64,000 nucleotides of DNA, from contig NW_026947485.1 of the NCBI RefSeq assembly GCF_034190915.1, forward strand, positions 50,327,019 through 50,391,018, given 5' to 3'. The stretch comes from Cavia porcellus. Taxonomy: Eukaryota > Chordata > Mammalia > Rodentia > Caviidae. Positions within the stretch are counted from its first letter, which is position 1; each line of letters begins with the position of its first letter. Below, piece after piece: positions 23,133 through 35,427 of the stretch. Under the pieces are notes generated by a model. It did not search any database, had not been told where the DNA came from, and saw nothing but the letters and a program-made list of their open reading frames with translations. A program made the translations under genes and the position numbers.

Positions 23133-24351
23133 TTGTATACACATGCACACACAAAAGTAGGGGGCCAGTCACAGACCAAATGCTGAAGCGAGATGAAATA
23201 GGATGGAGTCTGAGAAGAGGCCAGAGGCCCTGGTGCCCTGGGAGGGAGTAACCTTGGTAGGGATGATCCATCTTGGCAGCTGTATTTTTTTACTAAAGAA
23301 ACTTAGAAACTTTCTATTTCCGAGAAATGTGGCTTAAAACTGGTTTCTGTTCATTTCCTTTGGGTCGTATTTCTACAATACATTCTCATTACTCTTACCC
23401 CAAAAAAGTTCTGGAACAAAATATGACTCAATTCAAAGAAACTTATATTGAAATATTATTTCTCAAATGTGCCATTGATATACAATATCACAGAAAACCT
23501 GGCAGAGTATTTTGAATTTCTGCATCCATGCTTCAAGCATTTTTTAGTGCTAAAACTCACTACACATTGTTTCCTAAATTGGATTAAAAAGCAATTTTAT
23601 ACTCTGTCAGTCAGCTTTACCAAGATATAAAAGGAGAACTGCTTTAGTGCTTGCACAAAATAGAATTTCCATCACTATTAGAATGTCCCGTAAATACTCC
23701 ATTAGCATATGCAATCACACTATTTTCCTCCGTAAACCTCTTGAAATTCCCATGAAATTAATTTCTTGATTAACATTAGATAAGCTTTTTTTCTAAAAAA
23801 TAAATTTTTAATGGGAATGCATTTCTGTTAAAAACATTCTTAATTCTTTCCTCCTTATTTTACCATGGCTTTTGAGACCGCTAGACTTATAATGTAAACC
23901 CCAAGTATCTTTTAGTTTAGCTTCCCACCTAAATATTGTGATCATCCCAGGCCCGGAGGTCCTGTTGATAAAATAAGTATGGTTAGGCTCCTTCCCTCAC
24001 GCCCGCATGGACTGCCTGCAGTGCCTTCTGTTGCCCTCTGGGTGGACCTAGTGACAAGAACACAGGGTTCAATGGTGATTTCTGAGAAAAAGTGGATGGT
24101 GTGAAGGTAACAAGAACAAGCTGAAAGGCCTGCACGATATCTCCGGAGGATGGCCCAAGAGCAGTCAGGGCTCAGTTTGCTGAACATTGCCCTGATTCCC
24201 CAGCCCTTTCCTCACTTCTCAGAGTGGCTGTGGGGCCTCCTGTTTGCTGAGGGGCTTGGACACTTTGAGCAGTGGTAGTCGGTCAGAGTCATCTGTTATT
24301 TTCAAAACTGTATGCAGACTTGCTCTAGGGTGCTGGGTGCTGTGGTCTGGA

Positions 24352-24353
<2 letters not shown>

Positions 24354-24384
<31 letters not shown>

Positions 24385-24458
24385 GTACCGAGGATCGAAC
24401 TCATGACCACGCGCTTGCAAGGCAGGCGCTTATGCTGCTGAGCTAAATCCCCAGTCCC
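24354..24458 (-). mobile_element. ID SINE inserted in LTR
   Basis: Minus-strand ID with a T-run of about 30 on the plus strand (its A tail), B box and A box (gctgagctaaatccccag complement). Flanked by near-identical repeats of tgtggtctggatct (24341-24354) and tatggtctggatct (24460-24473). Confidence 0.9.
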
Positions 24459-24500
24459 CTATGGTCTGGATCTTAAATGTCCCTCAAAGGCCTACATATT

Positions 24501-24590
24501 GGGCCAGGAATATAACACAGCAGTGTAAGTGCCTGCCTGGCAAGCTTAAGGCCCTGAGTTCAATTCCTGGTATCAAAAAAAAAAAAAAAA
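24501..24590 (+). mobile_element. ID SINE inserted in the same LTR
   Basis: Plus-strand ID with an A tail of about 17, flanked by a perfect 13-base duplication aggcctacatatt (24488-24500 and 24591-24603). Confidence 0.9.
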
Positions 24591-26212
24591 AGGCCTACAT
24601 ATTAAAAGTTTGGTCCCTAGCCTATGACACTGGGGGACAATGGAGCTTTTAAGTGGTAGGGAGAATTACAGAAGAAAGGGAGGTCACTGGGGCTGTGCCC
24701 ATGGAAGGAATATCATCAGGATGCTGCCCCTTCCTGTCTTCCTCTGCTTCCTGGCTACCATGACGGGGGCAGCTTTCTCCTCCATGTGTTCTTGCCATGC
24801 TGTGCTACCACAGGTCCAAGGCCACAGACCAAGGGATTGTGGACTGACACACCCTAAACTGTGAGCCAAAATAAATATTTCTTCTTCACAAAGTTATATT
24901 ATCACAGTAATGAAAAGCAATGTCTCAGTGTTACAACATTGAGCTATTGAACTTTTCATTTTAAGTTCAACCAGAGAGGTTTTACTTTGTTAACTTATTA
25001 AAGTTTAATAAAAGTCTGCATTAGCAGTGAGAAAAAAAGTTTTTGTAGAAGCAAAAGCTAAAACACTGCGAGTGATCTAAGCCCGAGCTGGCCAGTGCTG
25101 GTGGAGCAGTAGACCTGGGACTTGGGAGCCCTTCTTGATGGTACTGATGACGTCAGACTTTCCTAGCAGCTGGGCTCAATTCTGGGGACCACTATTCCCA
25201 AGGTTCTCAGAGTAAAGTGATTTGGGCATTCTGTATATAGTCAGACTACTACTATGTACTTGTAAGAGAATGTTTGTAACAGCAAGGCACAGGATCTGGC
25301 TTCTGGGAATTGCGGAGCAGCCAGGTTATCTACCAAAGGTCTGAGTGTGAGCTGGCTGCTTCCTTCTATGGACCCTGCAGCATGCTGCCTCTCACAGGGG
25401 TAATGACTAGACACTCCTTCTGTGTGTGGACTGTGCTGTGACCATCATCCAGTGACTGACACATGGTATGTGCTCATGGAGTGGAACAGAATGCATTACT
25501 GGCATGAAAAAAGACTCTCCTTCAGAACTGGACACCTAAAAAAACACTGTGGCTGATGGGTAGCTGCAGGAAAGGTACCTCCTCCGTGATGAAGTAAAGT
25601 TGGGGGGATGCTTCCTGGTTATCCTGCTAGGGTAGAGCATACTTATTAAACAAAAGCAGTTCAAACATGCTGTGGTTGACAGGAGCCCTAGCAAGGTGTG
25701 TAAAGGAAAGGAAAAAAAAGTATTCTGCTTCTGGGAACATAAGAGCTTTTCTCTCTGATTATGACAATGAAACCAAGACAGAAAGCACAGGGGTACAGAA
25801 CAGAAAGGACTGATGAGCCCCTCAGACTCAGAGACCCCAAAACTGCAAATCTTGATTTGAAAGAAGCATCTGATGACTTTCCAATAGGTCTAAAATCTCC
25901 TCAGTGATTCTGGGTGCTAGAAGCCCTGCTAGATAGGAGAGCCTTATTCCAACAGCCTAACTCCAGTTGGTAGAAGCATCCCTCAGAATGAAACAAATAA
26001 CTGCTTATTTTTTCATAAGCGTATGAAGAAAGCATTAGAGAAGAGTCAAAACTCAAACTGGAAACATTTTTCCACAGACACCAGTAACAGTGGGTCTAGG
26101 GTGTGTGTATGAGACAATTAAAGTTGCCCTAATCTGCTTACTCAGGGAAATTTGCATTACATCACAGAAAGACAAGGGTGGCTTCAGTCTCCAGGACAGG
26201 AGCTAATATAAT

Positions 26213-26560
26213 ACTATGGCTTGCATCTGAAACATCCCCCAAAGCCTCAAGTGTTCAGGCGTGGTCCCCTGCTTGGCAGTACTAGGAATGATGGAAAGTT
26301 TTAGAGGAAGGGCCCAGTGGGAGATTTTTAGGTTACCGGAGGCACGCCCTTGAAGGGTAAGTTGGGACCCTGGCCCCTTTCTTTTTCTTTTTTCACATCC
26401 TGCTACAAAGGGAATACTTTTGCCTCATGCTGCTGCCATGATATGCTGCCTCACCATAGCCCAAATGCACTGGGGCGGCCGATCATGGACTGAACCTCCA
26501 AATCTATGATCTCAAACAAATTTTTCTTTATAAGCTGCTCATTTTAGATACTTGTTAGAA
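26213..26560 (+). mobile_element. MaLR-type solo LTR
   Basis: Opening tatggcttgcatctgaaaca, a central aagggcccagtgggagattt, gggaccctggcccctttct, and a closing atcatggactgaacctccaa block followed by an A/T-rich end, all in MaLR order. Confidence 0.75.
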
Positions 26561-27429
26561 GCACAGGAGGCTGACAAACACAAAGAATGCTTCAGTAATG
26601 AAGGGGAAATGAAGGCAGAAAAGGCAGAAGTGTTTCATGAGGCAACCTCATCATGCCTAGGAAAGACTCACAGGTATGTTCTACCTGGGGAGGTACAGAT
26701 AGACAAGGTGAAAAGGAAGGGGATTCAGCGTGGGGAAATCTCATCCCTGACAGAAGTGCTGTGCTGGGATGGAGGGCAGGTGGACAGGGTGGCAAGGAGC
26801 AGGATGGCCTTAGGTACAAAACAAAAATACAAACAAGTAACTTTTAATCAGCCACCAACAAGGGACTTACTAAGTGGGTATAAACTGCTAAATTCCAGAG
26901 GACCGAAGCTATAGCCAGAACATGCTGCAGTCACCCCTCAACTCTGGAGAACTGAAGGAACCCCAAGATTATTTCTCAAGATCGGAGGCACTCTGATGGC
27001 ACTGTGCCATTCTCTGCTTGTTTTTCCCAGGCTAAAGTGGCGCAATATGTACCTTTTACTGTGCTTCCATGCAGTTACGATTTCCACCAAGGCTGAAAGC
27101 ACAGAAACAGAGCTGAAGGCAGAACAAAAAAGCCGACAAAGCAGGCAGCATGTACTGCAAATGTGCTGGATGAGGACTAAGATGTCATTCTGTTCATCAT
27201 CAGCCCGATGAAGTCATTACTTTTAATGAATTTTCTAGTAATGATAGGCATTTTACACAATGGGCCTGGTAATTTAAAAAGAATGACTATGAATATCTAA
27301 CAATGTGGCAAGGAAATAAAATTAAAAGAACAAAACTCTATCTGTATTTGACAAGTTTGTAATTGTTTGCGGTTCTTTTTTCTTTTTTAAGCAAACTGCT
27401 CAATGAGGGTCATGAAATGATGAAGAGGG

Positions 27430-28880
27430 TGCCCGCTGATGGGAGCATAAATTGCTGCACCTTTCTGTTAGCAATTTGACAATAAATATCAAGAACCTTA
27501 TACTGCTTCCACTGGTGACTCAGTAAATCTTAATCTATGCCTAGAAGTTCACTACAGAAGTTTACCTGTAGGGTAAACCTGATGTTGGCAGTGCTATTCA
27601 AGAGATAAAATCAATTTCTTCAAGAAATGGTGTTGAGAAAATTGGTATCCACTTAGAATAAAAAATTTGAACCTTTATATCACACACAACGCAACTCAAA
27701 ATTCATTACAGACTTAAGAATAAGACCTGAATCTATATAACTCTTGGAAGAAATCATAGGGTAAAATCTTAACATTGATCTTGGCAATGATTTTTTACTA
27801 CTTTCTTATTACTGGAACACAATACCTGACCCTCATGACTTAAAGGAAGACACGTTTATTGGGGCTCATTTTTTTTTTTTTTTTTAGTAGCTTCAGTCCA
27901 CAGTTCCATGGCTCATGGCAGGAGAAGTATGAATGGATCTGAAGGAGGAAAGCTGCCTGTGTCATGGCAGCCAGGAAGCAGAGAGCTGGCAGGTGGCAGG
28001 AAGGGGGCAGACAGTTCCACCAGATCATGCCTCCAGCGACTGCCTCTTCCAACAGGACCCACCTCCTAACAACCAGTCAGCTGTATCACCCTCTGATTCA
28101 ATCACCATCCAAGAGCCCTGCCTGTGAGTGCATGAGGACTCAGAGACAATCTTGATATAGACCATAACAGACACCAAAAGAACAAGTAACAGAAATAAAA
28201 GAGACTAACAGGATTGTATCAAACTTTAAGGCTTTTGTGTAATAAAGAACAACAGGGTGAAACAACAAATCAAAACCACAATAGGATTGTACTACACGTA
28301 TGTTAGGATCGCCACTATGAGAAAACAGCAAGTGTTGCCAGGAAAATTAGAATTCTTGTGCACTGTGTGTGGGTATGTAAAATGCTGGGGTCACAAATGA
28401 AAGCTGTGTGGAAGTTCTCAAAAACAAAAGAGGAACTACTGTTACGATTCAGCCATTCTGTTTCTGGATGTTCATCCAAAAGTAGTGAGAACAGGGTCTT
28501 CAAGAGATATTTGCATTATTGGGTTTACTGCAACACTATTCACAATAGCTGAGGGGTAAAAACAACCTTACTGTCCGTGGGCGAATGAATAAAAAAAAAA
28601 GTGTGGTATATTTATACAATGGAATATTATTTGCCCTTATAAAAGAAGGAAACCTTGGCGTATGCGATTACATGGATAAAACTTGAAGACATTATAGTAA
28701 GTGAAATAAGTCAGTCACAATGCTACATGGTTTCTATTCTATGAGGTGTCTAAAGTGGTCCCATGATATGAAGCAAATGTTAGAACAGTAGCTGCCAGAG
28801 GCTGGGGGAAGGAGGAATCGGGGACTTGCTGTTCCATGGGATTGGAGTTGTAATCACATAGAATTTAGCCTCTGTATTTA
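27430..28880 (+). mobile_element. Old L1 3' end, split by an LTR
   Basis: The left part (to about 27796) carries L1 ORF2 C-terminal sequence (aaatggtgttgagaaaattg, ending at ttggcaatgatttttt). After the LTR it resumes with gacaccaaaagaacaagtaa and continues through the conserved end (gtggtatatttatacaatgg, aatattatttgccc, gtaagtgaaataagtcagtc). It ends in ATTT repeats near 28880. No open frame is preserved. Confidence 0.8.
27798..28169 (-). mobile_element. MaLR-type LTR inside L1
   Basis: Read on the minus strand it opens TGTTATGGTCTATATCAAG and contains gggtcctgttggaagaggca, tctctgcttcctggctgcc, and an AATAAA-type close. It separates two halves of one L1 sequence, so it is younger than that L1. 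A clean duplication of the target site was not evident. Confidence 0.75.
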
Positions 28881-30339
28881 TTTATTTATTTTTGTTACCA
28901 TCAAGGAGTTAATGTAACATTCTCTAAACCCAAATGTGTTTCCTCACAGGAAGGCCTTACAGTACCAAGAGAACATAAACAGTAGTTAACTCAGATCTAG
29001 TAAAATAATGCCTGATAGAAATGCCTTCTCCACCTCACCAGTGTAGATCACAAAATTATTAAGAGCATGGAAGTGAAAAACCAAAAATCATATTTGTAGG
29101 GAGAAAAAATAAATCCAGTAAACTATAATACAAAGATGAAGGTATGTAACTGAGATGAGGGTAGACCTGCATTTGCCCAGCATCATGAGTGAAATTTTTC
29201 TTTAAAAAAAAAAAAGGAAAATAATCCTTTTAAAGGAAGTTTGTTTGAATCTCATTACATAGGGGGACATTCCTTTAATGGATTAGAGATTTCTTCATTT
29301 TTCTTGACTTGTCTTCTCAGTTCTTAAAAACCACTAGGTGATTATTAAAATACAAAAACCTTCAACTATTCTCAAGAAAAGGAAAACAGCAAGTACATAA
29401 TCAATGCTCGGAGAGGGGCACTAATTCTGATGATGAGGAGAGAAGAAGGCTCTCGGGTGTTGGGTGGATAAAGGGGGTAAAGGACGGGCAGTGTTTCTGT
29501 AGAGAGAGCAAAGAGGGAAGGAGGGGAGCATGTTTCTGAAATGAACAGACATTAGAAGGAGCTGGGGAAATGAAAAACAAGTTGGGACAGATTAGCAAGG
29601 GTCATGAGGAAGCTCCTAAGGAGTTTACATGTTCATCTGTGGGAGCTGGGACACAGCTGCAGCCTTTTGGCAGGGGAGTAACAAATCTGATTTGTAATGC
29701 TGAGTCTACGTGCCTGCTTCCTCCTTACTAATCTGCTGCAATCTAAACCTTCACAAATCCGAGTGTTTACCATCCCACTCCCTACTTCAAAGCTGCCCTT
29801 CAGAATAGAGACCTCTGGCTTTTTACTGTTTTTATTTACTGCCCTGTGTTGTGGTGAGTTGAGGAGCAGCACTAACCTTCCATGCCTCACGCTGGCTGGC
29901 AGGTGAAGTTTCCAAGAGCCACCCTCCTGGAGTAAATAACCAATAGTTACCATTGAATGGTGAAATACTACTAACACACCTTGCTTAATGGGCTATCAGA
30001 TGAAACAATGCTAGAAATTTATGGGAGGCAGTTCTCAGATATTCTGTGTGGTGTATTTTTCTCCTTCTAAATAGACTATAATTAGTGGAATAGCAAGTAC
30101 ATACTAAAAGTATCTGAGGTGGGCCACTCACAACAAGAAGTCAGGGAAGTGTTTAATATTCTTAACAAGTCCATATTTTGAATTGTCCATAGGAATGGAA
30201 TGGTTTGAGAAGCAATATGCCTATCATTTGAAGGCTTGAGGCTTAGCATCTGGTACCATTTGAGAGGCAGTGGAGGTGATATTTAAGGGCAGATAACCCA
30301 GAATCAGTTTAGTCTATCTTTTATTTGACAAAAGGATCG

Positions 30340-30480
30340 AATGCAGGTTACTTATCCTCTCCAAACCCTCAGTGCACTCTATGTAATAGGGATAATAACA
30401 TGATACACCTCACAATGTTCTTATGAAAAATAACAGACTATACGTATACTTCAGTATAGAGATCAATAAAATTAATTATC
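30340..30480 (+). mobile_element. MIR
   Basis: Carries a diverged gttacttatcctctccaaac, cctcagtgcactctatgtaa, tagggataataacatgatac series in MIR order. Confidence 0.6.
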
Positions 30481-32121
30481 ACAGTATCAGAGTCAATCTT
30501 AGGATGGGAAGGTGACATATATGGTCTGTAAGGCCTCTTCTTACACTGTGTCCAAGAATTTATATCCTTCATTGATGTCTTATGCAAACTGAGTATTCCT
30601 AGACAGGCATCAATTTGTGTGCGTGTGTATTTGCTAAAGTATTATCAAGTAATTCAACAAACAGAGGTCCTATGTAAAAGATGCTTACAGCACCCTATCT
30701 GTAGCACATATGTATCAGAGTTTTGTGGTTCTGAACAATGAGACCAGTGACCTAGAGGAACCTTTTCCCATGGAAATGTACCTGGATGACGAGATTTCCT
30801 GCTCAGCACAATCAACAACAAAGCTAAGTGGTGGGGAAACAGTTTACCTTGTGACCTTACCTCCTATATTTCAAGATTAGAAAATGGAGTAAAATCAATC
30901 TTATCATCATGTATTGTATACAAGCACTGAAATGCCTCACTGTATCCCGTAAGCACATATAATTACCAGTACTGTGTATCAATTTAAAAATATAAATAAA
31001 AATATTTGAAATGTTTCTACTTTCAGAATAATTCTACTTTCCAGGAATAGAACTGACTAGATCAAATTCTTCCAAGGCAGAAGAAACCATTTCTGAGGGC
31101 TTCCATAATCTTCTAGAGTTTCAAGCATTCCAGACCATTATCACAGAATTAATGAATACTTCAACCAAAATAGCTAACAAACAAGAATTGTACAGAGTTT
31201 CTACCTTTTACCTCAGGGTTATAAGGCTCTGGTCCAGCTACTAGGAAGAATTGAGACTGTTAATTTGAGGGGCCCCTCGTATTTAAGTCTGCACATACTA
31301 TCAGTTATTATCCACTAGAGTGAAGGTAGATAAACACATCCTTATGTAAACATAGCACTGTGCACCAGTCTTTAATTCTCTGTTAAGTGAAAAATGACTG
31401 TGAGTAAACCTCAAGAATTGCTATATATTAGATCATTTATCTCTGTCACTCCAGACATCAAAAAAACATAGTAGGCAACTCCATAAACCTCCTCACACAC
31501 ACATCTCACTCCTTAGCTGTAATACTGCAACAACACAACAAAGCCCTTTTGTCATTTTTTACCAGTGAATCTTCATCAGACATTTTGCAAAGGAAGTTAA
31601 GTCTTGTATACCTAATATGAACTGCAGCAAGAGTTTCTTAGAGGTTAAAATATGTTTAGTATCAAGAAACAGAAACTGGCTCTCAGCTTCCTATCTATCA
31701 CGGAACAGGTACTCAAACACGGGTAAACTCTAAACATATATCTACTTCCTAAACAAAAGATCATAGAAATATCCTCTGCTTGAATCTGATTCCCTAAAAA
31801 TCCATTTCAGAAAAATAAAATACAGATAGTGCTTATAAGTTGAAGAATTATATGGTTAGTAACTAAGACAAATATTTTCTACTATACATATATTTATTAA
31901 AATAGCGATCACACATCAAAATACTACTAATGTTGAAGTTTCCCTTATTATTTTCTTGCCAATGGCAACAAACCACCATTTACTTATAAAAACAGGGAAT
32001 GTTACATTTGCTAGTACTTTTTACTAGTTTTATTCACAAGGTTTATTTTCTGAGTTTGATCTATATAAGACTATAACTGATATGACATTCCTATCAAATG
32101 GATGAAGTCATTGGATGGATC

Positions 32122-32162
32122 TCTCTTTCTCTTTCTCTCTTTGTTTCTGTCTCTCTCTCTCA
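32122..32162. repeat. (CT)n-rich tract
   Basis: Imperfect CT/CTTT repeat about 280 bases downstream (in ST7 sense) of the exon at 32441-32543. Confidence 0.85.
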
Positions 32163-32440
32163 TTTATTTAGCCAGTTTCAGGCTTCCTGATCTGGCCTGC
32201 CTAAAAGAGGTCTATGGATTTATGTGAAGTCTGACCATTAGCCCCAAGGTCTCTTGAGTGTAGCTTTTACTTTAAACAGGCTTAATAACTATAAACTCTG
32301 CATGGCCTCCACATTTGTTGGTTGCAGGTTTTTGTTTTTTTTTTTTTTTTTTGACTGGGAATACTGGAGACATGACATTGTGGTCAATGAACGCTTTCTC
32401 TGTTACTGTAACGAGCTCCTGGGGGATTCCACAGACTCAC

Positions 32441-32543
32441 TTTTGGCACGTGAGGATTGAATTCCACAGCTCTATGAATGGCCTCTACCGCATTCATCTC
32501 TGCGGTGCTCAACCCCCGCCGAGATGCAGCCTCTGGAGAGAAT
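32441..32543 (-). CDS. ST7: ST7 internal exon, 103 bases
   Basis: One base finishes a Lys codon and 34 codons follow, from [20 protein letters not shown] to EFNPHVPK. Acceptor CTTTTCAG, donor GTGAGT. It ends in phase 0 and joins the Tyr codon of the exon at 15140-15290. The Glu-Ala-Ile-His-Arg block is part of the conserved ST7 helical repeat region. The exon is unusually rich in CpG compared with its surroundings. Confidence 0.95.
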
Positions 32544-33979
32544 CTGAAAAGCAGAAAGACAAACACCATCCAGTTGGGACCACTGCCTAGGCATCAACCC
32601 AGCAAAGCATCTACACATCAAGGGCCCATAAAACCAAGGCGAGCCAATGGCATGAGCTCTCCAAACTTCCACTGCATGGACCTCTGAGTGACCCATCAGA
32701 CCGAGGCCAACAGAAACCCCAGCAGAAGCAGAAAGCGTGCTTGCATCTAATCATGGCAGGAACTAAATTCAGCTGTCAAGTCTTTCTGTCTAAGTAGCTA
32801 ATCTAAATTTTCTATGAGGTACCTGCTTAGGTAGGGGCAAGGGAGAGGACTGACAAGGGCGGATAGTGTAGGAAAAAGAGAAAACTAAGTTACGAAAGAG
32901 CGCACTTGGTTAAAAACCGAACTGGGGAGAATTTTACAGGAGGTCCCAACCCAATGTCAGTGCTGCGGTGGAGGGTTAAGTTGCTGCAGCGTCAGCAGCC
33001 GGCCAGCCTGTTTGGGGCTGTACCGGCAGGGGGTGTGCGTGCCCAAACTGCGGGCGAGACACCTGCCTAAGTGAATGAAAAAAACCAGACCATGCAATCT
33101 CTTTCTCACCTCACACCCAGGGCTAACTCCAGAGCTGTGCTTGGCAGGCAGACACCACAGGGGAAGCTGTGACAACCCTGGCCCTGCCCTCCCAAGCTGG
33201 AGTCGCTGTGTAGGGAGAAAAGATGTTGCAGTAGGTACTGGCGATCTACAGGATAAAAAAGAATGAAAGAAAATTACTTCGGTCTTGAACTGCACACACA
33301 CTTAACAGCAAACCTGTCTGACACAGCAGAGGGTGTTTTCCTATTCTCTGCTTTTCAGTGTTACAGAGGGGCTGTGTCAGGGAAATGTAAGCATTTATAA
33401 ACTCAAAAACAGTTAAGCCATCTGTACTCTTTTACAGTACCTAACAGTCATCCTTGAGTGTTTATGGAAATTCTATATGCCACAGTCACCTGGCTGAACA
33501 AAACAGGCAAATGTCCCACTGAGATGCCATCTCAAAGGAGGTAGAACTTGAGTGGGGAGCTAATCTGGAAGTACTAAGGCAGAGAATGGGAGGAAACCAT
33601 TCCCTCTGCCACACTATATTACCCAGTTCCAGACGGCTAAAGGAAGAGGACTGTGCAAAAAACGAATGAAGACAGCACTTGTGTAAGTCCTAAGCAGGCC
33701 TCGTGGTATTTACTGTCTGGCACACACAAAAAAAGTCACCTCAGGCATGGAATGTCATACAACGCCTTCTTTAGGGGCCCACATACCCCTACAGTACTGG
33801 GGAATACACATTTCCTCCTTCTAGTAGTGAAAGAAAAGATCAGCAGGTTTTGGAAAATGCATGCTCATAAGCAGGGGTCTCATAGGCTGAGAGAAACTTC
33901 CAGAGAAAGCCCTCAGAGTGAACACGTCTCCTCAAGTCTGCTCAGGCATTTAGTCCCACACAGGTTATTACTCACTTAC
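32544..33979 (-). other. ST7: ST7 intron (1436 bases)
   Basis: GT-AG intron. The part up to about 33350 is noticeably richer in G+C and CpG than the rest of the window, but no exon or RNA gene was recognised in it. Confidence 0.85.
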
Positions 33980-34052
33980 TTGTCAGAAACAGCTCTTGCT
34001 TTGAGCAAGGCAGCTGTGTAGCATATTGTTGCCGACTTTGGTAAGCTTATAT
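33980..34052 (-). CDS. ST7: ST7 internal exon, 73 bases
   Basis: Two bases complete an Asp codon, 23 codons follow ([20 protein letters not shown], then VSD), and two bases begin a Lys codon finished by the next exon. Acceptor CCTAACAG, donor GTAAGT. This is the most 5' ST7 exon found in the window. Confidence 0.95.
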
Positions 34053-34545
34053 CTGTTAGGGAAAAAGAAAGCAGGAACTCTGTAAGTTTGTAGTGAAAGA
34101 GTAATGATGATTTTTAATACATGAGCAGTTTAATTATGTAAGTGAAATAAAGTATAAATTAGGAATATTTTAATGCATACATTACATAAGAACTTTAGCT
34201 TTTCCTTACTGTATCAAAGTGGTATGTGAAACTCAGGGTAATTCTTATTTTTGTGACTAATTCATGTTTAAAATTCACCACACTGACTCTTCAGTAATCA
34301 TTTTCCATTTTAAAACACACATTTTCAAGTGATGTATTTAAGCAGAGAAGATCTATAAAAATATGTTTAGGTACTACACTAATATCTACGATATGAAAGT
34401 TAAATAGGACTAGTTTTAAAAAATAATTCGACAGGGATATAAAACTGAGTTTAAAAAGCCCTAAATTTAAAATGCTCTACACAGTTAAATAAATTATTTT
34501 TAGCAGTCAAATTTAAATTAAATTTCCTTTAAATTTCAAGAATTA

Positions 34546-34715
34546 AACCAGGCATGAGGCACATATTTGTAATTCCAGTGATTGGAAGATCCCAAGTTTG
34601 AAGTTCGCCTTGGTGAGACAGTGTCTCAAAGCTAAATAACTAACCAACTAAGGCTGGGGAGGCAATCCAATGTGAAAGCCCTAGGTTCATTCCCCGGTAT
34701 CACCAAATATGTATA
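34546..34715 (+). mobile_element. B1-dID SINE
   Basis: A short 7SL-like unit (accaggcatgaggcacatat, then ttgaagttcgccttggtgag) is joined to an ID-like unit (aaggctggggaggcaatcca, aggttcattccccggtatca). Confidence 0.7.
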
Positions 34716-35220
34716 TATATTTTTTCTAAAAAGTTTATATGTAGTTTTTAAAAGTTACTGTTAAAAATATAAAAGTCAAAGTCAATGATCTATACACATA
34801 CATAATTTTCAAGGATATATATGTATATATGAAATCTTTAGGAAAGAAAACAATGTTCACTAAAATCTATGATAAATTCCTTTTCACATGAAGTCTAATT
34901 TGTTAACCAAAAAATGTTTCTTTCAGTTTTATGGAAAATTTCAAAAGGAGCAGGGGAAGGTGTGAGATTCAGATGACTTTGCACAGGTACCCGATACAAT
35001 TCAGAGTAGATAAACTCAGAGAAGGGAGTCCCTTTGGGGGAGACATTTGCATGTAAATTATAATTCCATTCTTTCCAGCTTAAGATGAGTTAGTATTTCC
35101 TTAACACTTTTAACCAAATGTCTAGTACAACACAGGAATACATTCTGAATTTGGAACACGTAAAAATGTGCCACTCCTAGGTGCTACAAAATTCCCTCTA
35201 GAGTAGAGTAACTTTTTTTT

Positions 35221-35325
35221 AAAGATTTTTTTGTCTTTTTCTTTTTTATCGGTATCCAGAGATTGAAGTCATGACCACACACTTCCAAGGCAGGTGCTTA
35301 TGCCACTGAGTAAATCCTCAACCCC
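35221..35325 (-). mobile_element. ID SINE, first of an adjacent pair
   Basis: Minus-strand ID (its complement runs ttatcggtatccagagattg to aaatcctcaacccc). It abuts a second ID in the same orientation. The outer flanks of the pair carry one target duplication, agagtagagtaacttttt, at 35200-35217 and about 35429-35446. Confidence 0.85.
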
Positions 35326-35427
35326 ATTTTTAAAATTCTTTTATTTTTTACCAGTACCAGGGATTGAACTCACGACTGCCTGCTTGCAAGACAGGTGCTT
35401 ATGCCGCTGAGCTAAATCCCCAGCCTC
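35326..35427 (-). mobile_element. ID SINE, second of an adjacent pair
   Basis: Minus-strand ID ending with agctaaatccccagcct on the plus strand. It differs from its neighbour by several substitutions (for example in the loop between the boxes), so the pair is not a simple recent duplication. Confidence 0.85.

Larger units (their letters stand above)
24341..24920 (+). mobile_element. MaLR-type LTR carrying two nested ID SINEs
   Basis: Without its two SINE insertions the sequence reads as a MaLR LTR: tgtggtctggatcttaaatg opening, ggcctacatattaaaagttt, ttggtccctag, a ttcctctgcttcctggctac centre, and a closing gtgagccaaaataaatattt. Two ID elements, on opposite strands, interrupt the first 160 bases, each with a target-site duplication. 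Confidence 0.8.
15291..32440 (-). other. ST7: ST7 intron (17150 bases)
   Basis: Large intron dense in transposons: MaLR LTRs at 16.7, 17.9, 24.3, 26.2 and 27.8 kb, B1-dID dimers near 20 kb, ID SINEs at 23.0 and 24.4 kb, MIRs, and an L1 tail at 27.4-28.9 kb. The stretches 28.9-32.1 and 25.0-26.2 kb hold no feature I can name apart from a MIR at 30.3 kb. Confidence 0.8.
1280..34052 (-). other. ST7: ST7 gene, 3' part (six exons in window)
   Basis: Six minus-strand exons encode a continuous stretch of the ST7 protein from a partial Asp codon through the stop. Introns between them measure 1436, 17150, 9169, 2646 and 772 bases. Every intron begins GT and ends AG, and split codons rejoin correctly (phases 2, 1, 0, 1, 1 and 0 by bases carried over). 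ST7 is a multi-pass membrane protein of unclear biochemical role, reported as a candidate tumour suppressor. The residue pattern (ending of the exon at 15140-15290 with Leu-Ala-His-Trp, and Pro-Ile-Cys-Thr in the next) fits ST7 better than its paralogue ST7L, as far as I recall both. Earlier exons, including the N-terminal membrane segments, lie outside the window. Confidence 0.93.

Noticed and set aside
29633..29977. A 114-codon minus-strand open frame in the ST7 intron
   Set aside because: No homology, no fitting splice sites, and phase does not connect with the ST7 exons.
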